Shown in pieces: positions 7,709-15,520 of a stretch of 19,720 nt of DNA (positions within the stretch are counted from its first letter, which is position 1; each line of letters opens with the position of its first letter). This DNA is from Actinobacteria bacterium UBA2279 (lineage in GTDB: Bacteria > Actinomycetota > Coriobacteriia > Anaerosomatales > Anaerosomataceae), in assembly GCA_002347365.1 (NCBI GenBank), contig DDWT01000025.1:19442-39161 (forward strand), in the 5' to 3' direction. Under the pieces are notes generated by a model that had not been told where the DNA came from, searched no databases, and saw only the letters and a program-made list of their open reading frames with translations. Position numbers and translations under genes: made by a program.

Positions 7709-9753
7709 AGCGCAAGAGACTGGTGGTCCCGGATTCGGTGTCCAACGAGTACGCTTCCGGCGTCCGGGGTTACATGCAAGGCTTCCGGTCGCTGCTCACG
7801 GGTCTGAGCATCACTGCGCGGGCATCGATGCGCACGCCCATCACCGTGCGTTACCCCGCCGAGAAGCTGACGCTCACCGATCGCTGGCGCGGTGCGCTGT
7901 TCTTGCGTGGCGCTCTTGGCCGAGATGAGATCGAGCTGCTTTCAGCTCCTCCGCATGAGTACAACGCGTTGATCGACGGCATGTACCGCGACCAGCGTCT
8001 GCAGCCGTGTACGGGTAGCTGCCCGGCCAACGTCGACGCGCGCGGGCAGGCGTTCCTGATCGCGGATGACCGTGTTCCGGAGGCCTACGAACTCGTACGC
8101 GAACGCAATATCCTGCCGGGTGTTCTCGGCAGGATCTGTCATCACCCGTGTGAGACGGCGTGTCGCCGGAACCGCTACGACGAGCCGATCTCGATACGGC
8201 CCCTGCATCGCTTCGCATATGAAACGTATCGCGGCGTGGCCGAAGAGCGCATCAAACCGCTGCCGCAGACGCGTGACCAGAAGGTCGCGATCATCGGCTC
8301 CGGACCGTCGGGACTGACCGCTGCGCACGATCTGATGCGCCTGGGCTACACCGTCACGATGTACGAACGCGAGGACAAGCCGGGTGGCGCGCTGTCCACC
8401 GGTGTCCCGTCGTACCGTTTGCCTCGCGACGTGCTGTACAACGAAGTCGACGACCTCGTGCGTATGGGCCTCGACCTTCGGTGTGGCGTCGAGGTGGGCA
8501 AAGACGTCGCACTCGGTGGGATCATGCGCGAGAACAATGCGGTACTGCTCGCGGTCGGGCTGCAAGAGAGCCGTATCCTTCCACTACCCGGTACGGATGC
8601 CGAGGGCGTGACCGGTGCGCTGGAGTTCCTGTGGGCGGTCAACAAGCTTGGCGAGGCGGGCGTCCGGGGAAAGCGCATGTTCGTCATCGGCGGCGGCAAC
8701 GTGGCCGTGGACGTGGCGCGGTGCGGGCTTCGCATGGGTGCGAGCGAGGTGCGTCTGGCGTGCCTCGAGAGTGATGACGAGATGCCGTGTCACCCGTGGG
8801 AGATCGAAGAGGCCATCGACGAAGGCGTCATAGCGATGTGCTCGCTCGGGCCCGTGGCAGTGCTCGCGCACGAGCATCAGGTGGTCGGCATGCGAATGCG
8901 CGCCTGTCTGTCGGTGTTCGATGAGGCAGGTCGCTTCGCTCCCACATACAGTGATGAGACGACCGACATCGACACGGACATCGTCGTATTCGCAATCGGT
9001 CAGGCCGCGCGGCTCGACGGGCTTGTGGGCGGGACCGAACTGCTGGTGTCGGGTCGGGGACAGCTGGTCGTGGACGGTAATGACCTGACGACCTCGGTGC
9101 CCGGTGTCTTCGCGTGCGGAGAGGTCGTGACCGGTCCCGGCAGTGCGATCGGCTCCATCGCAACCGGGCACGAAGCGGCCACATCCATTCACCGCCACTT
9201 CGAAGGACGCTCGATGACCGAGGATCGCGTCGCACGTCCGGTTCCGACTTACAACAGGTACGGCCCTGTGGATCTGTCGCTGGTAGAGCCCGACCGGCGG
9301 CGAGCGGTCGTCGAGCTGGCAGATCCCGAGGAGCGCGCAACTGACTTTCGGCCGGTGGAAGCCGGTCTCACGCGCGATCAAGCCATGGCCGAGGCTGCGC
9401 GCTGTCTGCGCTGCGAGTCCGAGGTCTGCGTGGGGTGCACGTTCTGCGCCAGGACATGTCCCGACTTCGCGATACGTGTGGAGCGCGTGGACGATCCCGG
9501 TGCGCGGTGTCTGACGACGTACGAACTCGACCTGTCAAAATGCTGCTTCTGCGGTCTGTGCGCCGAGCAATGTCCCACGGGTGCGCTTCAGCACAGCGGT
9601 CAATACGAGCTCTCCTTCTACCATCGCGACTTGATGCACTTCGACAAGGGCGAGATGTTGCGCGACGGCACAGGAACACGGGCGACCGGCCGAGACGGGA
9701 TCACGTCTCCCCGGTGCGCGCCACCGGCAACGGAAGCGGGTGATCGCTCGTGA
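7699..9753 (+). CDS. nuoI: NuoI with an inserted GltD-type FAD/NAD(P)H oxidoreductase domain
   Basis: A 684-aa chimeric subunit. Residues about 20-72 (LTGLSITARASMRTPITVRY then EKLTLTDRWRG) match the N-terminal membrane-edge segment of NuoI. Residues about 85-565 are a complete GltD/NfnB-like module: Fe-S motifs PCTGSCP (C104, C108) and GRICHHPCETACRR (C147, C151, C155), FAD motif GSGPSG (200-205), NAD(P)H motif GGGNVAVDVA (331-340), and a second FAD-contact motif VFACGEVVTGPGS. Residues 577-655 return to NuoI: CVGCTFCARTCP and CCFCGLCAEQCPTGAL, with the typical ending YELSFYHRDLMHF. Thus two [4Fe-4S] clusters (N6a/N6b) follow the flavin domain. Extra cysteines C569/C572 precede the ferredoxin. 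Residue E357 (ACLESDDEMP) takes the place of the Arg-rich YRR of NADPH-type GltD and may favour NADH. The likely role, inferred, is to feed NAD(P)H electrons to NuoB in place of NuoEFG. Start ATG 7699 overlaps nuoH and has GGGGGTGAT upstream. Confidence 0.9.
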   Translation: MAVERKRLVVPDSVSNEYASGVRGYMQGFRSLLTGLSITARASMRTPITVRYPAEKLTLTDRWRGALFLRGALGRDEIELLSAPPHEYNALIDGMYRDQRLQPCTGSCPANVDARGQAFLIADDRVPEAYELVRERNILPGVLGRICHHPCETACRRNRYDEPISIRPLHRFAYETYRGVAEERIKPLPQTRDQKVAIIGSGPSGLTAAHDLMRLGYTVTMYEREDKPGGALSTGVPSYRLPRDVLYNEVDDLVRMGLDLRCGVEVGKDVALGGIMRENNAVLLAVGLQESRILPLPGTDAEGVTGALEFLWAVNKLGEAGVRGKRMFVIGGGNVAVDVARCGLRMGASEVRLACLESDDEMPCHPWEIEEAIDEGVIAMCSLGPVAVLAHEHQVVGMRMRACLSVFDEAGRFAPTYSDETTDIDTDIVVFAIGQAARLDGLVGGTELLVSGRGQLVVDGNDLTTSVPGVFACGEVVTGPGSAIGSIATGHEAATSIHRHFEGRSMTEDRVARPVPTYNRYGPVDLSLVEPDRRRAVVELADPEERATDFRPVEAGLTRDQAMAEAARCLRCESEVCVGCTFCARTCPDFAIRVERVDDPGARCLTTYELDLSKCCFCGLCAEQCPTGALQHSGQYELSFYHRDLMHFDKGEMLRDGTGTRATGRDGITSPRCAPPATEAGDRS

Positions 9754-10244
9754 GCAGCACGATCGCGTACGGCGCTGCAGTTCTCCTGCTCGTTGGGGGC
9801 GCCATCGGCGTAGCTGCGTCCCGCGAGGCCCTGCGGCTCGTCGTCTCGTTCGGTGTGTTCTTGCTGGGCGTGGCGGCCATCTTCTTGTACTTCGGCCTCC
9901 ACTTTCTTTCGGTCGCGCAGGTGTTCGTCTATGTCGGCGGCGTCCTGGTCCTGGTGCTGTTCGCGCTCATGATCGTCCGTCGCGCTGAGGGAGACCGGGT
10001 GCTGATGGGCATCCGCTTCGACTGGGGCACGGCGGCCACGGCGTTATCGGTCTCGGCCCTCATCGTCTTGATGCTGCAATCTGAGTTCACCGCGCTTGTG
10101 CCACCGGCGGGATCCGCCGAGAGCTCAGCTCTGTCCGAGGTGCTTCTCGGCGGCTACCTGCTGCCGTTCGAGATCGCAGGCGGCCTGCTGCTCGTAGCAG
10201 TACTCGCCGTGCTGGTCATCGTAGGCAAGGAGGATGGCCGATGA
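9750..10244 (+). CDS. nuoJ: NADH-quinone oxidoreductase subunit J (NuoJ)
   Basis: A 164-aa membrane subunit, five helices in the family. The characteristic third-helix stretch FLSVAQVFVYVGGVLVLVLF is present, including the VYVG region whose pi-bulge rearranges during turnover. The C-terminal LLGGYLLPFEIAGGLLLVA also fits. Start GTG 9750 sits in a GTGA overlap with the preceding stop. Length is on the short side but normal for bacterial NuoJ. Confidence 0.92.
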   Translation: MSSTIAYGAAVLLLVGGAIGVAASREALRLVVSFGVFLLGVAAIFLYFGLHFLSVAQVFVYVGGVLVLVLFALMIVRRAEGDRVLMGIRFDWGTAATALSVSALIVLMLQSEFTALVPPAGSAESSALSEVLLGGYLLPFEIAGGLLLVAVLAVLVIVGKEDGR

Positions 10245-10537
10245 GCATCCTCGTCGTGTGCGCGCTGGTGTTCGGCATCGGATTCTTCGTGGTCCTGACC
10301 CGACGTGATGTGATCGCCGTTCTCATCGGGCTCGAGCTGATGCTGGGTTCAGCGAACGTGCTCATGGTGGCACTTGCGACGGTCAACGGATTAGACCCTG
10401 CGACCACACAGTCGGTGGGGCTGATGGTCGTCGTTCTGGCGGCTGCCGAGGCGGCTGTCGGCCTCGCCCTGCTGATCGCATCGGTTCGACGCACCGGCAG
10501 GTCGCGAGTCGAGGAGTTCGAGGAGGTGACCGGCTGA
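10241..10537 (+). CDS. nuoK: NADH-quinone oxidoreductase subunit K (NuoK)
   Basis: A 98-aa, three-helix membrane subunit. The two conserved membrane glutamates needed for proton transfer are present: E32 in IGLELMLGSAN and E70 in LAAAEAAVGLAL (equivalents of E. coli E36 and E72). Start ATG 10241 overlaps the nuoJ stop in an ATGA junction, with AAGGAGGATGG upstream. The stop shares one base with the nuoL start. Confidence 0.94.
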   Translation: MSILVVCALVFGIGFFVVLTRRDVIAVLIGLELMLGSANVLMVALATVNGLDPATTQSVGLMVVVLAAAEAAVGLALLIASVRRTGRSRVEEFEEVTG

Positions 10538-12357
10538 TGTCCGTGCTGGTTGAGCAGCCCTGGATCGCCGTGCTTCTCCCCGTGGTTGTAAGCGTGCTCA
10601 TAGCGGCCGCAGGTCGGCGCCTTGTCGCCTATACCCGCTGGCTGGCGCTTGCAGGCCCGCTTGCCGTGTTCGCTACCGGTATAGCCGGCCTGGGGATCGC
10701 CGATGAGGCGGCACCCGTCATCTCGGCTTCGTGGCTGGCGCAGGGGCTCGACTCGATATCGGTTGGCGCGTCGGTTGATGCTCTCGCAGCTGTCATGCTT
10801 GTAGTGGTCGGTCTTGTCTCGGCGATGGTCGTGCTGTTCTCGGTTGGATACATGGCCAAAGATCCCGCGCAGGCTCGGTACTTCGCGCTCATCAGCGCGT
10901 TCACCGCGGCGATGACCGGACTGGTGCTGTCCACGACTCTCGTGGGGCTGTTCGCGTCATGGGAGCTTGTGGGTGTGTGCAGCTACCTGCTGATCGGTTT
11001 CTGGTACCGCAAGCCGTCCGCGGCGAATGCGGCGATGAAGGCGTTTCTAGTCACGCGCGTTGGTGACGTGGGCTTCCTCTTCGGGCTGGCGCTGCTGTGG
11101 GCGCGAACCGGTACGACGGATATCGCGGCCATCAATGCAGGAGTCGGCGCGTTGCCGGCCGGAGTCGCAACCCTTGCTGCTCTGCTTCTGTTCGCTGGAG
11201 CAGCGGGCAAGTCCGCGCAGTTCCCGCTCCACATCTGGTTGCCCGAGGCGATGGAGGGTCCAACTCCGGTCTCGGCACTGATACACGCCGCAACGATGGT
11301 CGCTGCCGGCGTCTTCATGGTGTCGCGCATGTGGCCTGTGTTCGCCGCTTCTGAAGCTGCGATGCAGACGATGCTGTGGATCGGCCTGATCACCGCGTTC
11401 GGTGCCGCTGTCGCTGCCATCGCTCAGAGGGACATCAAGCGCGTGCTTGCGTACTCGACCATCAGCCAGCTGGGCTTCATGTTCGTCGCGCTTGGCGCGG
11501 GACAGTGGCAGATCGCCATGTTCCACCTCGTCACACACGCTGCGTTCAAAGCGCTGCTGTTCTTGGGTTCGGGCAGCGTCATCCATTCGGCGGGTACGCA
11601 GGACCTTCACGAGATGGGCGGTCTGGGCCGCTTGATGCCGGTGACTATGATCACGTGGGTGCTGGGGGCAGGTGCGCTCGCAGGAATCCCGCCGCTTGCT
11701 GGCTTCTTCTCGAAAGACGGCATCATCCATGCCGCATGGGTTGCGTCACCGGTGGCGGGGACGGTCCTGGTTCTCGCATCGTTGATGACGGCGTTCTACA
11801 TCACGCGGGCGACGCTGCTTGCCTTCGCGGGAGACTTCCGGGGTCAAGGACACCCGCACGAGTCGCCGTGGACGATGACCGTTCCGCTGCTCGTGCTCGC
11901 TGCCGGCGCAGCCGGACTGGGATTTGTGGGAACCGGTCTGGCCGAGTTGCTAGGCGGACATGCGGAACTCGAATCCACCGTGGCCATCGTGTCGGCATGT
12001 GTGGCCCTGTTCGGTGTAGGTCTTGGTTGGCTGGCATATCGCCGGGGACCGGCAACCGATCTGGCGCTTGAATCACGGCTTGGCAGCTCCTACGGAGCCG
12101 CAAGAGCTGCGTTCGGCGTCGATGCGGCCGTCACTCGCGTGTTCGTTCGGCCCGCTCGAGGTGTGGCTGAGGCAGTGTATGAGGGGGTCGATCGTGGTCT
12201 TATCGATCGCGCGGTCAACGGCATCGGCAGGCTGTTCGTGGGTGCCGGTCGTATCGGCACCGCCCTGCAGACGGGACAGATCGACCTGGCTGCAGCGCTC
12301 ATCGGAGCGGGGATCGTGTTTCTGACGGCGCTGGTCATCGGTTGGGGAGGGAGATAG
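10537..12357 (+). CDS. nuoL: NADH-quinone oxidoreductase subunit L (NuoL, antiporter-like)
   Basis: The distal Mrp-antiporter-like pump subunit, 606 aa, full length. Seen: the helix-5 glutamate in FASWELVGVCSYLLIGFWY (E143), the lysine before the broken helix in GAAGKSAQFPLHIWLPEAM (K225), the following GPTPVSALIHAATMVAAGVF, and the KRVLAYSTISQLGFM segment. A hydrophilic stretch (about 510-570) and a final hydrophobic helix (AALIGAGIVFLTALVIGW) match the lateral helix and TM16 of NuoL, which separates it from NuoM. AGGAGGTGA (10521-10529) lies seven bases before the ATG. Confidence 0.94.
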   Translation: MSVLVEQPWIAVLLPVVVSVLIAAAGRRLVAYTRWLALAGPLAVFATGIAGLGIADEAAPVISASWLAQGLDSISVGASVDALAAVMLVVVGLVSAMVVLFSVGYMAKDPAQARYFALISAFTAAMTGLVLSTTLVGLFASWELVGVCSYLLIGFWYRKPSAANAAMKAFLVTRVGDVGFLFGLALLWARTGTTDIAAINAGVGALPAGVATLAALLLFAGAAGKSAQFPLHIWLPEAMEGPTPVSALIHAATMVAAGVFMVSRMWPVFAASEAAMQTMLWIGLITAFGAAVAAIAQRDIKRVLAYSTISQLGFMFVALGAGQWQIAMFHLVTHAAFKALLFLGSGSVIHSAGTQDLHEMGGLGRLMPVTMITWVLGAGALAGIPPLAGFFSKDGIIHAAWVASPVAGTVLVLASLMTAFYITRATLLAFAGDFRGQGHPHESPWTMTVPLLVLAAGAAGLGFVGTGLAELLGGHAELESTVAIVSACVALFGVGLGWLAYRRGPATDLALESRLGSSYGAARAAFGVDAAVTRVFVRPARGVAEAVYEGVDRGLIDRAVNGIGRLFVGAGRIGTALQTGQIDLAAALIGAGIVFLTALVIGWGGR

Positions 12358-12359
12358 CC

Positions 12360-13805
12360 ATGGGTGTGCTCCTTCCGGTCGCCATCCCGCTTGCCGGCGC
12401 GCTCATCGTCGCCTTCGCTGGCAGAGTCGACTCAAGCAGAGCTCGCCGTCTCTCGCTCATCTTCGCCCTGGCCACGCTCATCGCAGCGGTCTACCTCGCA
12501 TTCGCATGGAACGGCAGCGGCCGGGACGCGATAGCGTGGGCGGCCGGGGGCTTTCAGGGTATCCGGATACTGAGTCTTGCTGTTGACGGTCTTTCGCTTC
12601 CTCTCGTCGTGTTGACGGCGTTTCTCGGCGTGATAGCGGTCCTCACCTCATGGGAAGTGCGCGAGCGTCCTGCAGCCCACCATGCGCTGCTGCTGGCGCT
12701 TGAGGCTGCCGTGATGACGGTCTTTCTGGCCGATCACCTGGTGCTGTTCTACATCGCATGGGAAGCGGTACTGATACCGATGTTCTTCCTGATAGCGGTG
12801 TGGGGACACGAGAACCGCAGGGCGGCGGCATTCAAGTTCTTCATCTACACATTCGCCGGCTCTGCTTTGATGCTGATCGGCATCATCACGCTGCTGGTAT
12901 CCGTCCCCACGGGCTCACTTGTGGGCGGACTGGAGGCCATCTCGGGCGACAGGCAGACGTTGGTGTTCTGGCTTCTGGCGGCCGGGTTGCTGGTGAAGGT
13001 GCCCGTGGTGCCCCTCCATACGTGGCTGCCGGATGCTCATGTCGAAGCGCCCACGGCAGGATCGGTGATGTTGGCCGGCGTGCTGCTGAAGATGGGTGGC
13101 TACGGGCTCATTCGCATCGCCCTTCCGGCGGCGCCCGATGCTTTCGGTTCGGCGGCGCCCCTGCTGGCGGCGCTTGGCGCCATCGGTATCGTCTACGGAG
13201 CGGTGTTGGCCCTCGGGCAGAAGGATCTGAAGCGTCTGGTCGCCTATTCATCCGTCGCGCACATGGGTTTCATGCTCCTTGCGGTATCGACCGGGAGCGC
13301 GCTGGGTATCGGAGCCGCGATGCTGGTCATGGTGAGCCACGGCGTCGTCTCAGGACTGCTCTTCTTCCTGGTCGGAGCGCTCTACGATCGGACACATACC
13401 CGCGAGATCGCTCGTTTCGGCGGTCTGCTGGCCAAGATCCCGGTGTGGGGCGGGCTGTTCGTATTCGGGTCTCTGGCCAGCCTGGGTCTGCCCGGACTGT
13501 CCGGATTCCCCGGCGAGCTGCTCGCCGTCCTGGAAGGGTTCGGCCGGTTCGGGTGGTGGATCGCACCGGTCGGTCTGGGTGTCGCTCTGGCTGCGGTCTA
13601 CAACCTGTATGCGGTTCGTGCGGTCGCTCATGGTGAGCTTGCCCCGGGCTGGGATGCTCTGGCCGATCTGGGGCTTCGCGAGCGCTGCGTCGCAGGTTCT
13701 CTTGCCGTGTGCATAGTGGTGCTGGGAGTCTGGCCCGGGCTGGTACTCTCGGCCACTGAGACGGTCACCCGCGTGATCGCGATGACTCTGGGAGGTGGGC
13801 AGTAG
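12360..13805 (+). CDS. nuoM: NADH-quinone oxidoreductase subunit M (NuoM, antiporter-like)
   Basis: Second antiporter-like pump subunit, 481 aa, fourteen helices in the family. Seen: E135 in FYIAWEAVLIPMFFLI, the lysine in LLVKVPVVPLHTWLPDAHVE and the typical APTAGSVMLAGVLLKMGGYG, then KDLKRLVAYSSVAHMGFM. Start ATG 12360 follows GGAGGGAG with six bases spacing and comes two bases after the nuoL stop. A TTG at 12342 in frame overlaps that ribosome binding site and is not preferred. Confidence 0.94.
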   Translation: MGVLLPVAIPLAGALIVAFAGRVDSSRARRLSLIFALATLIAAVYLAFAWNGSGRDAIAWAAGGFQGIRILSLAVDGLSLPLVVLTAFLGVIAVLTSWEVRERPAAHHALLLALEAAVMTVFLADHLVLFYIAWEAVLIPMFFLIAVWGHENRRAAAFKFFIYTFAGSALMLIGIITLLVSVPTGSLVGGLEAISGDRQTLVFWLLAAGLLVKVPVVPLHTWLPDAHVEAPTAGSVMLAGVLLKMGGYGLIRIALPAAPDAFGSAAPLLAALGAIGIVYGAVLALGQKDLKRLVAYSSVAHMGFMLLAVSTGSALGIGAAMLVMVSHGVVSGLLFFLVGALYDRTHTREIARFGGLLAKIPVWGGLFVFGSLASLGLPGLSGFPGELLAVLEGFGRFGWWIAPVGLGVALAAVYNLYAVRAVAHGELAPGWDALADLGLRERCVAGSLAVCIVVLGVWPGLVLSATETVTRVIAMTLGGGQ

Positions 13806-13806
13806 G

Positions 13807-15249
13807 ATGGATGCGGCCAACGTGACCATACTGTGGACTCCTGCGGCCCTTGTCGGCAGCAGCGTCATCTTAGGCCTTGTGGCCGATGTGTCTCACCGGC
13901 GCGCGTTCGGCATCGTTGCGATAGCGATCGGCCTGTTCTCGGCCAGCGCCGTGTGCGTGTATACCGCCCTTACCACCTCCGTCAATCCGGCTTTCGGCGG
14001 CCTTCTTCTGGGTGGCGGAGGCTTCGCCGGACTTGCGTCCGTCATCTACGCGCTGTCGGGACTGTCAGTTCTGTCGGGCTGGGGAAGGGTCACGACCTCC
14101 GAGAAGGGCGGCACTGTGGTCGCGATCACGGCGCTCAGTGCGATCGCGATCCAGGTGCTCGCATCCTCCTTTGACCTGCTCACCGCCGTGCTCGCGCTCG
14201 AGATAGTCGCGCTTGCAGGATATGCGCTGGTCTCGGCGACCGGGTCGCGAAGGTCCGACGAGGCGGCGATCCGCTACTTCGTACAGGGCAGTACCGCCGC
14301 GGGTTTCACCGTGCTCGGTCTGGCAGTGCTCTACGGGATGTACGGTCACACGGCGTACGCGCTGCTCAACAGCAGCGTTGATGGCGGATCGCAGCCGGCG
14401 CTGTTCGCGATGGTGCTGCTTCTGGCGGCGTTCGCTTTCAAGTTGGGCGCGGTGCCGTTCCACACCTGGGCGCCCGACGTCTATGAGACTACCGATCCGG
14501 CGACAGCGGGTTTCCTCGCCTCAGCGCCCAAGATCGGCGCGTTCGCGGCGCTGCTCGTGCTGTTCCCCGGCGCCGTGTTCATTGAGACGGCGTTTCCGGG
14601 GGCCAGGCTCGCGCTTGTGGTGATCGCCACTGCATCTATCGTGATCGGTAACCTGGGGGCTCTGCGCCAGTCCTCGTTCGGGCGCATGCTGGGCTACTCC
14701 GGTATCGCGCAGGTGGGGTACGGCCTGATCGGCGTAGCCGCCGGCGTGTCCGCCATCACAGCGGTGGCCGTGTTCGGTGTTACGTACGCGATTGGAGCCG
14801 CCAGCGCTTTCTTCGCCGCCGAGGCGATCCGCAGCCGGCGTCCGTCATGGGACGGGAGTATCGTTGGACTCGAAGGCTTGGCAGGGGAGTCTCCACTGCT
14901 TGCGGCGGCCCTCACAGCGTCGGTCCTCTCACTCACAGGTATCCCGCTGTTCATCGGTTTCTGGGGAAAGCTGCTCGTGTTCATTTCGGCGGTGTCGGGC
15001 GGTCTTACTTGGCTCGCAGTGGTCGGCGTCGTCGGGTCCGTGGTGTCGTTTGGCTACTACGGCAATGTGATTCGAACCGCCTATTCCGGCCTGCCGGAGA
15101 AGGCAGAACCCGCTGCGGGTGACGAGCGGTCACATCACGGACGCATGTCGCTGGCGGCCGCCGTCATCGCCGCACTCCTCGTCGTGGTCGGAGGCACCGG
15201 CCCTGTCATTGCGGGTGTCGACGCACTGTACAAGTTGCTCACGTTCTAA
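13807..15249 (+). CDS. nuoN: NADH-quinone oxidoreductase subunit N (NuoN, antiporter-like)
   Basis: Third antiporter-like pump subunit, 480 aa, and the last gene of the operon. Seen: E132 in VLALEIVALAGYALV, K212 in AFAFKLGAVPFHTWAPDVYE and the PATAGFLASAPKIGAF that follows. The segment usually rich in Lys near a YSSIAH motif reads SSFGRMLGYSGIAQVGY, so it is somewhat divergent. Start ATG 13807 has GGAGGTGGG (13791-13799) seven bases before it, with the nuoM stop between; GTG 13795 overlaps that site and is not preferred. The downstream 260 bp hold no gene until the FlgM-like protein, and include a terminator hairpin. Confidence 0.93.
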   Translation: MDAANVTILWTPAALVGSSVILGLVADVSHRRAFGIVAIAIGLFSASAVCVYTALTTSVNPAFGGLLLGGGGFAGLASVIYALSGLSVLSGWGRVTTSEKGGTVVAITALSAIAIQVLASSFDLLTAVLALEIVALAGYALVSATGSRRSDEAAIRYFVQGSTAAGFTVLGLAVLYGMYGHTAYALLNSSVDGGSQPALFAMVLLLAAFAFKLGAVPFHTWAPDVYETTDPATAGFLASAPKIGAFAALLVLFPGAVFIETAFPGARLALVVIATASIVIGNLGALRQSSFGRMLGYSGIAQVGYGLIGVAAGVSAITAVAVFGVTYAIGAASAFFAAEAIRSRRPSWDGSIVGLEGLAGESPLLAAALTASVLSLTGIPLFIGFWGKLLVFISAVSGGLTWLAVVGVVGSVVSFGYYGNVIRTAYSGLPEKAEPAAGDERSHHGRMSLAAAVIAALLVVVGGTGPVIAGVDALYKLLTF

Positions 15250-15347
15250 CGAGCATACGCGTTTGCCCCACTGCGACGAGCACGCAATGCACCGGAAACA
15301 TGCGGTTCATTCCTGCCAGTATGCATGAGATTGTTTTCACATGGGTG

Positions 15348-15375
15348 TTGATTCCTTTATGAATCCTGGTAAACT
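15348..15375 (+). promoter_or_regulatory. Candidate promoter of a small RNA
   Basis: TTGATT (15348-15353), a 16-nt spacer, then TAAACT (15370-15375) with TG at 15367-15368 as an extended -10. Each hexamer matches its consensus at four of six positions. The region is visibly AT-richer than its surroundings. Transcription would begin near 15382. The -10 falls within an inverted repeat CTGGTA (15366-15371) / TACCAG (15379-15384), which might be an operator or chance. Confidence 0.4.
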
Positions 15376-15381
15376 TCGTAC

Positions 15382-15445
15382 CAGAGTTGCTTCGGCGACT
15401 CCTTACCCCTGAGCCTCAAGGTGCCGGCCTTGAGGCTCGCCTATT
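15382..15445 (+). ncRNA. Candidate small structured RNA (about 60 nt)
   Basis: From the putative start the RNA would fold as a 7-bp hairpin GAGTTGC (15384-15390) / GCGACTC (15395-15401, one G-U pair) closed by a very stable C(UUCG)G tetraloop, then a 9-nt single-stranded C-rich linker CTTACCCCT (15402-15410), then the 11-bp terminator stem. A C-rich loop between two stems is a feature of small RNAs that pair with G-rich ribosome binding sites. No open frame of note is inside. It could instead be only the 3' untranslated end of the nuo message. I do not match it to a known RNA family. Confidence 0.35.
15411..15438 (+). terminator. Intrinsic-type terminator hairpin
   Basis: GAGCCTCAAGG (15411-15421) and CCTTGAGGCTC (15428-15438) are exact reverse complements around a 6-nt loop TGCCGG. 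The stem is strong, but the following GCCTATTTCC has only a short T-run. It lies 162 bp after the nuoN stop and before the next promoter, so it would end the nuo transcript and the candidate small RNA. Confidence 0.6.
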
Positions 15446-15485
15446 TCCTAGAGAGAAATTCGCGTCGCCGTTGGGCAACCGTGTC

Positions 15486-15516
15486 TCAAGTCGCCTTTAT
15501 GCGCGGCCGATACAAT
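15486..15516 (+). promoter_or_regulatory. Promoter of the FlgM-like gene, sigma-28-like
   Basis: GCCGATAC (15506-15513) matches the flagellar sigma-28 -10 consensus GCCGATAA at seven of eight positions. Sixteen bases upstream is TCAAGT (15486-15491), a partial match to the TAAAGT-type -35. The same place also contains TACAAT (15511-15516), an ordinary -10 that recurs before pilB, so a housekeeping promoter is the alternative. Either gives a start near 15521, i.e. a leaderless message. Confidence 0.4.
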
Positions 15517-15520
15517 GTGC

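Noticed and set aside
7699..9753. The chimera as two genes, a gltD and a nuoI, joined by a sequencing error.
   Set aside because: The NuoI N-terminal segment precedes the flavin domain and the ferredoxin follows it in one uninterrupted frame, so a simple lost stop or frameshift between neighbouring genes does not explain the order.
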